This document shows positions 13,988 to 16,828 of a DNA stretch of 16,828 nt, one piece after another. Each line of letters begins with the position of its first letter. Position 1 is the stretch's first letter. Both the position numbers and the translations under genes were made by a program. Below the pieces are notes generated by a model. The model ran no database searches. It was given only the letters and a program-made list of their open reading frames with translations, and was not told the DNA's origin. This DNA is from Candidatus Phaeomarinibacter sp. (GTDB lineage Bacteria; Pseudomonadota; Alphaproteobacteria; CGMCC-115125), in the NCBI GenBank assembly GCA_028279995.1, contig JANQMQ010000202.1, positions 1 to 16,828 on the forward strand. Reading direction: 5' to 3'.

Positions 13988-14452
13988 ATGGATCTTTCGG
14001 ATCTTTTGGCAGCCGACCGCGTATTTGCCAGTCTCCATGCCGGCAGCAAGAAGCAGGTGCTTCAGGATCTCGCAACCCGTGCGGGCGAAGCCAGCGGGAT
14101 TGACGTGCGTGTGATTTTTGAAGCGCTGATCGAGCGCGAGCGCCTGGGGTCGACAGGTGTGGGCCATGGTATTGCCATTCCCCATGCGCGGCTGGCGGAC
14201 ATGACCCAGCTCGAAGGCTTCTTCGCCCGCCTTGAAACGCCGATCGAGTTTGACGCAGTCGATGACGAGCCGGTGGATCTTGTCTTCCTGCTGCTGGTTC
14301 CGGAGGAATCAGGTGCGGATCACCTGAAGGCCCTTGCGCGTATCTCGCGCCTGCTGCGCAATGAAGGCGTGACGAATGAATTGCGCAACGCCAGCTCGGC
14401 GGAAGAAATCTTCCAGACACTGACACGTCCGGCGGAAAGCCACGCTGCCTAG
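13988..14452 (+). CDS. ptsN: Nitrogen-PTS regulatory protein EIIA-Ntr (PtsN)
   Basis: Terminal phospho-acceptor of the nitrogen phosphotransferase chain (EI-Ntr, NPr, EIIA-Ntr), which regulates potassium uptake, carbon/nitrogen balance and stress responses instead of transporting sugar. The 154-residue product is the standard length and consists of one PTS EIIA type-2 domain. The phosphorylated residue is His66 in GVGHGIAIPHARL. The VFLLLVPEESGADHLKALARISRLLRN segment is the conserved second half. The frame is open back to a TTG at 13928 and an ATG at 13940, but the ATG at 13988 has AGGGA six bases upstream and gives the family's normal N-terminus (MDLSDLLAADRVF). No rapZ or npr follows, unlike E. 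coli. The next gene is convergent. Confidence 0.95.
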   Translation: MDLSDLLAADRVFASLHAGSKKQVLQDLATRAGEASGIDVRVIFEALIERERLGSTGVGHGIAIPHARLADMTQLEGFFARLETPIEFDAVDDEPVDLVFLLLVPEESGADHLKALARISRLLRNEGVTNELRNASSAEEIFQTLTRPAESHAA

Positions 14453-14458
14453 GGCGCC

Positions 14459-14484
14459 CAAGGGATGCCACCACGGTTCCCTTG
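14459..14484. terminator. Candidate bidirectional hairpin between convergent ptsN and the DUF1905 gene
   Basis: CAAGGGA (14459-14465) and TCCCTTG (14478-14484) form a perfect 7-bp stem around a 12-base loop. It fills the 33-base gap between the two convergent stop codons. Neither side has a T-run, so intrinsic termination is unproven. Confidence 0.4.
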
Positions 14485-14485
14485 A

Positions 14486-14989
14486 TTATGGCTTGAGCGG
14501 TTTGCCGCGCATGTCGAGTTCGCCGCGCAATATGCCGAAGACTTCCTGGATGCGTTTGTATTCGGTTTTCTCGGCCTTTGCTGTTGCAACCCGGTGGGCG
14601 AGCCCGCGCTTTTTTCCAGCCGTCTGCGCGTCCCAGAGTTCCCGCATGTGGTCGTCCGCCTGGAGCGCTGCCCCAAGCGCTGCGGGGATAGTGACAGCAT
14701 CCTGATCTGCTATCCCGAAGCGAACGGTCACTTCATCTCCAACGCCGGCATCTAAGGCTTTGAGCAGTTTCTTTGACAGCAGGATGTACCAGTCGCCGCG
14801 CACAGGTGTCAGCGAGGCATCGAACGGAACATCGTCAATTTCCCCTTGGATTCGAAGACGAGGGTACTGCTTGAGGGGTAGAGTATCGATCAACTCAGGC
14901 GTGACATACACCACTGTGTAGGCATACTTGTCGCTGCCGACATCATGGTATGCGACAGACGCTTCAAACTTGTAAGGGTAGTAGTCCAA
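14486..14989 (-). CDS. DUF1905 / YdeI-like protein
   Basis: A 167-residue protein whose N-terminal half, starting YKFEASVAYH and including YTVVYVTPELIDTLPLKQYPRLRIQGEIDDVPF, is a DUF1905 beta-barrel-type domain. The C-terminal part (IPAALGAALQADDHMRELWDAQTAGKKRGLAHRVATAKAEKTEYKRI) resembles the YdeI/OmpD-associated helical domain, often annotated as bacteriocin-protection-like without firm function. The only sensible start is TTG at 14989-14987, preceded by a G-rich stretch; no in-frame ATG or GTG lies near. It is in the same reading frame as the upstream DUF1150 gene, separated by its TAG and 13 sense codons. It is probably the last gene of the hsp20 transcript. Function is unknown. Confidence 0.75.
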   Translation of the reverse strand: MDYYPYKFEASVAYHDVGSDKYAYTVVYVTPELIDTLPLKQYPRLRIQGEIDDVPFDASLTPVRGDWYILLSKKLLKALDAGVGDEVTVRFGIADQDAVTIPAALGAALQADDHMRELWDAQTAGKKRGLAHRVATAKAEKTEYKRIQEVFGILRGELDMRGKPLKP

Positions 14990-15028
14990 AGCGCCCCGCC
15001 ACGTTTGTTCGTCTCGCGGAAGATTCGT

Positions 15029-15298
15029 CTAGTGAACGCTGACCGGATCGAGATCGTACTGGCGGGCGCCGGCGAAAGCCGCGTCACGATCATCAACAAT
15101 GGCCATGCGTGTCCCGTCAGCCGCATGCACCGCGAAGAAGCGGGCATCAGTCGGGATGTCGGTTTCATCCCCGATAACTTCGCGCACGGCATCAGGGCCC
15201 ACTTCACGGACATAGACGATCTTGGGCGCGCCGAAGGCGGCAAAATCCTGAGCGTTCATGCGGCCCGGAGGATTGGGTGAAAAAGCTTCATTATTCAT
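15029..15298 (-). CDS. DUF1150 family protein
   Basis: A small 89-residue cytoplasmic protein of the DUF1150 family, widespread in alphaproteobacteria and commonly found beside a small heat-shock gene. The conserved part runs through FAAFGAPKIVYVREV, FFAVHAADGTRMAIVDDRDAAFAGARQYDL and the terminal DPVSVH. It lies 28 bases after hsp20 on the same strand. Two ribosome-binding sites stand in tandem before its ATG (GGAGT at 15306-15310 and at 15313-15317); the nearer is seven bases from the start. No biochemical role is known for the family; coexpression with a chaperone suggests a proteostasis function, which is inference. Confidence 0.88.
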   Translation of the reverse strand: MNNEAFSPNPPGRMNAQDFAAFGAPKIVYVREVGPDAVREVIGDETDIPTDARFFAVHAADGTRMAIVDDRDAAFAGARQYDLDPVSVH

Positions 15299-15326
15299 AG
15301 CGTGTACTCCTTACTCCTGCCTCTAT

Positions 15327-15848
15327 CTAGACGGCAGTCTCCTTGGGCACAGGAATTTCCTCGGCGTCGACTTCCTTTGCATCGCGAGCCCGGTTGTCCT
15401 CTGCAGACGCGCCGATTTCGATGCGCCGTGCGGTCTGGCTTGGCTCCGGCTTCACAAGGTCGATGCTCAACAGGCCGTTCTCAAGGTCGGCCGTTTCCAC
15501 ATCAAGCCCGTCTGCCAGGACGAAGACCCTCACAAACTGCCGCGCAGCGATGCCGCGGTGCAGAAAGGCGCGATCGTCATCATCGGCTTGTTTGCCCTTG
15601 ATGATGAGTTCGTTTCCTTCAACGGTCACAGACAGCTCATCGCGGGTGAAGCCGGCAACAGCCAGCGTGATGCGAAAGCGGTGGACGCCACCAACTTCGC
15701 TGTCAGCTTCACCCTGTTCAGGGCTCGTCTGTTCAATGTTGAAAGGCGGATAGCCGTCATTCGACAGCCGCCCGACCCGGTCCAGAAGCTGCTCAAGCCC
15801 GTCAAAGCCCAGCAGCAGCGGATGGGTAAATGGGGTAACCCGTGCCAT
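15327..15848 (-). CDS. Small heat-shock protein, Hsp20/IbpA type
   Basis: ATP-independent holdase that binds unfolding proteins and passes them to the DnaK and ClpB systems. The 173-residue product has an N-terminal arm with the IbpA-like stretch GYPPFNIEQ (32-40). An alpha-crystallin domain follows at about 50-135 (FRITLAVAGFTRDELSVTVEGNELIIKG, LHRGIAARQFVRVFVLADGL, ENGLLSIDLVKPEP). The acidic C-terminal tail of about 38 residues is longer than in E. coli IbpA and ends EEIPVPKETAV, where the I-P-V stretch (IPV) may act as the I-x-V-type anchor of oligomers. GAGGG lies nine bases before the ATG at 15848. A sigma-32-type promoter lies at 15951-15980, and the leader can fold over the ribosome-binding site, so heat control at two levels is likely. 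Confidence 0.95.
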   Translation of the reverse strand: MARVTPFTHPLLLGFDGLEQLLDRVGRLSNDGYPPFNIEQTSPEQGEADSEVGGVHRFRITLAVAGFTRDELSVTVEGNELIIKGKQADDDDRAFLHRGIAARQFVRVFVLADGLDVETADLENGLLSIDLVKPEPSQTARRIEIGASAEDNRARDAKEVDAEEIPVPKETAV

Positions 15849-15853
15849 ATACT

Positions 15854-15913
15854 AAAGCCCTCATACAAAAGCGGCTTTTTCTCTCGGGCTGGTGCGGTTT
15901 TTGACCGGCAGCC
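15854..15913 (-). promoter_or_regulatory. Candidate RNA thermometer in the hsp20 leader (ROSE- or fourU-like)
   Basis: On the leftward transcript, a first hairpin pairs GGCTG with CAGCC and CGGT with ACCG (15887-15913). A second covers the ribosome-binding site GAGGG (15858-15862): GCUUUU (15867-15872) pairs with GAGGGC around a GUAU loop, mostly through weak A-U and G-U pairs. A competing fold pairs AAAGCC (15873-15878) with GGCUUU (15854-15859). Weak pairing at the Shine-Dalgarno is typical of thermometers, but the canonical ROSE sequence is not present. Confidence 0.45.
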
Positions 15914-15950
15914 AACCCATCCGGCCCCAGTATGGGCACCGAACGCTTAA

Positions 15951-15980
15951 TAAATGGGGCTCAAGGAGCTGAAGATCAAG
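15951..15980 (-). promoter_or_regulatory. Sigma-32 (RpoH)-type heat-shock promoter of hsp20
   Basis: Read on the minus strand, CTTGAT (15980-15975) is followed after 15 bases by CCCCATTTA (15959-15951). This matches the heat-shock consensus CTTGAA with CCCCATNTA at normal spacing, with one mismatch in the -35 element. Transcription would start near 15944, giving a leader of about 95 nt before the hsp20 ATG. Confidence 0.7.
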
Positions 15981-16078
15981 ATGCGCAAACCCAATTGCGG
16001 AGTGCGGAATTCCTTTGGAGAAACGCAATCTCTGCCATAAGGTTCTAAAAATGAACGGACAAATGGGAGCGCACGGAC

Positions 16079-16819
16079 ATGGCCAGGGCAGCTGATAGTG
16101 AATGGATGAGCACGGCGTGTAATCTCTGCTACGCCAATTGTGGCATCCAAGTGCAGGTAGGGGGTGAGGGCAACCGTCATATCACTCGCGTGAAGGGCGA
16201 CAAGAACCACCCGGCATCGCGCGGCTATACCTGCAACAAGGCTCTGCAGATCGACTATTACGTCAACGGCAAGGACCGGCTGACCGCACCCCTGCGCCGC
16301 CGCGAAGACGGTACCTTCGAGGAGATCGACTGGGACACGGCGATCTCGGAAGTTGCCTCCAAGATGGCTGCGATCCGTGACGAGCATGGCGGCGACAAGA
16401 TCTTCCGCTATGGCGGCGGTGGGCAGGGCAACCATCTGGGTGGTGCCTATTTCTCCAGTGTCCGCTCAGCGCTCGGCATGAAGTATCACACCAATGCCCT
16501 GGCGCAGGAAAAGACCGGCATGGCCTGGATCATGGGCCGTATGTACGGCGCCAATGTGCATGGTGAGGTGCATGACGCGCAGGCGGTGATGATCATTGGC
16601 AAGAATCCCTGGCAGTCCAATGGCTACCAGCGTGCCCGCGTGATGATCCGCCAGATCGCGAAGGATGAGAACCGGTCGCTCATCGTCATTGATCCGCGCC
16701 GTTCCGAGACCGCCGAATTCGCCGACTATCATTTGGCCGTGAAGCCTGGTCGCAACGCCTGGTGTCTGTCGGCCATGGTGGCGCATGTCGTTCAGCAAGA
16801 CCTTATACCGCATGAGTAG
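16079..16819 (+). CDS. Molybdopterin-dependent oxidoreductase, N-terminal part ending at an in-frame amber codon
   Basis: The 246 visible residues are the start of a DMSO-reductase/formate-dehydrogenase-type catalytic subunit, whose full length is normally 700 residues or more. The [4Fe-4S] cysteines are C14, C17, C21 and C52 (CNLCYANCG, then YTCNK), followed by the DWDTAISEVASKM, GKNPWQSNG and VIDPRRSETA segments of the Mo-bis-MGD domains. No Cys or Sec lies between C52 and C229, so the stretch near NALAQEKTG has no obvious protein metal ligand. The ATG at 16079 has GGGAG nine bases upstream. A TAG at 16817-16819 interrupts the frame in the middle of the fold, nine bases before the window ends. 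This may be a nonsense mutation, a pseudogene or a base error. It is divergent from hsp20. The substrate is unknown. Confidence 0.8.
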   Translation: MARAADSEWMSTACNLCYANCGIQVQVGGEGNRHITRVKGDKNHPASRGYTCNKALQIDYYVNGKDRLTAPLRRREDGTFEEIDWDTAISEVASKMAAIRDEHGGDKIFRYGGGGQGNHLGGAYFSSVRSALGMKYHTNALAQEKTGMAWIMGRMYGANVHGEVHDAQAVMIIGKNPWQSNGYQRARVMIRQIAKDENRSLIVIDPRRSETAEFADYHLAVKPGRNAWCLSAMVAHVVQQDLIPHE

Positions 16820-16828
16820 CACGACGCA

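Noticed and set aside
1..16828. Reassignment of TAG to an amino acid
   Set aside because: TAG ends many genes at the exact family C-terminus here, so it is a working stop codon.
1..16828. Mobile elements, integrase attachment at tRNA-Leu, or CRISPR repeats
   Set aside because: No transposase or integrase frame, no spaced repeat array, and no repeat of the tRNA 3' end was seen in the window.

Overview
The window is a chromosomal segment of about 60% G+C from an alphaproteobacterium. The signs are a short DEDDy exonuclease of the NrnC type, a DUF1150 gene directly downstream of a small heat-shock protein, an NDUFA9-like Rossmann protein, and an alphaproteobacterial order of the kdsD-lptCAB-rpoN-hpf-ptsN cluster. 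A Rhizobiales- or Parvibaculum-like organism would fit, but the sequence alone does not fix the genus. No mobile element, phage gene, CRISPR array or rRNA was seen.

Layout. Positions 1-57 (-) hold the first 19 codons of a glutathione S-transferase. It is divergent from uppP (194-994, +), which recycles undecaprenyl pyrophosphate. An NDUFA9-like protein (1013-1984, -) is divergent from a cytochrome P450 (2186-3439, +). The P450 runs tail to tail into a hotdog thioesterase (3436-3861, -) with a 4-nt overlap. The thioesterase is preceded by a perfect TetR-type palindrome and a second perfect inverted repeat that contains its Shine-Dalgarno sequence. A small P-loop kinase (3951-4463, -) follows, then tRNA-Leu(CAG) at 4619-4705. 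Next is a NIT-domain chemoreceptor (4929-7097, +), whose leader has a direct repeat and a 10-bp stem touching the start codon.

The core of the window, 7195-14452, is all on the + strand: nrnC, kdsD, lptC, lptA, lptB, rpoN, hpf and ptsN. It links KDO precursor synthesis and LPS transport to sigma-54, ribosome hibernation and the nitrogen PTS. It resembles the E. coli cluster but lacks kdsC between kdsD and lptC. Promoter-like sequences lie before kdsD and hpf. A terminator-like hairpin with a U-run separates lptA from lptB. The hpf leader has three consecutive hairpins.

The last part is a leftward heat-shock group: hsp20 (15327-15848), DUF1150 (15029-15298) and a DUF1905/YdeI-like protein (14486-14989). 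Upstream of hsp20 is a strong sigma-32-type promoter, and its roughly 95-nt leader could fold as an RNA thermometer. A molybdopterin oxidoreductase begins at 16079 on the + strand and meets an in-frame amber codon after 246 residues, nine bases before the window ends.

No wholly new multi-gene system is evident. The points most worth following up are regulatory: the hsp20 promoter and leader, the thioesterase operator pair, the chemoreceptor leader hairpin and the structured hpf leader. The amber codon in the molybdoenzyme and the high use of TAG stops also deserve a check.
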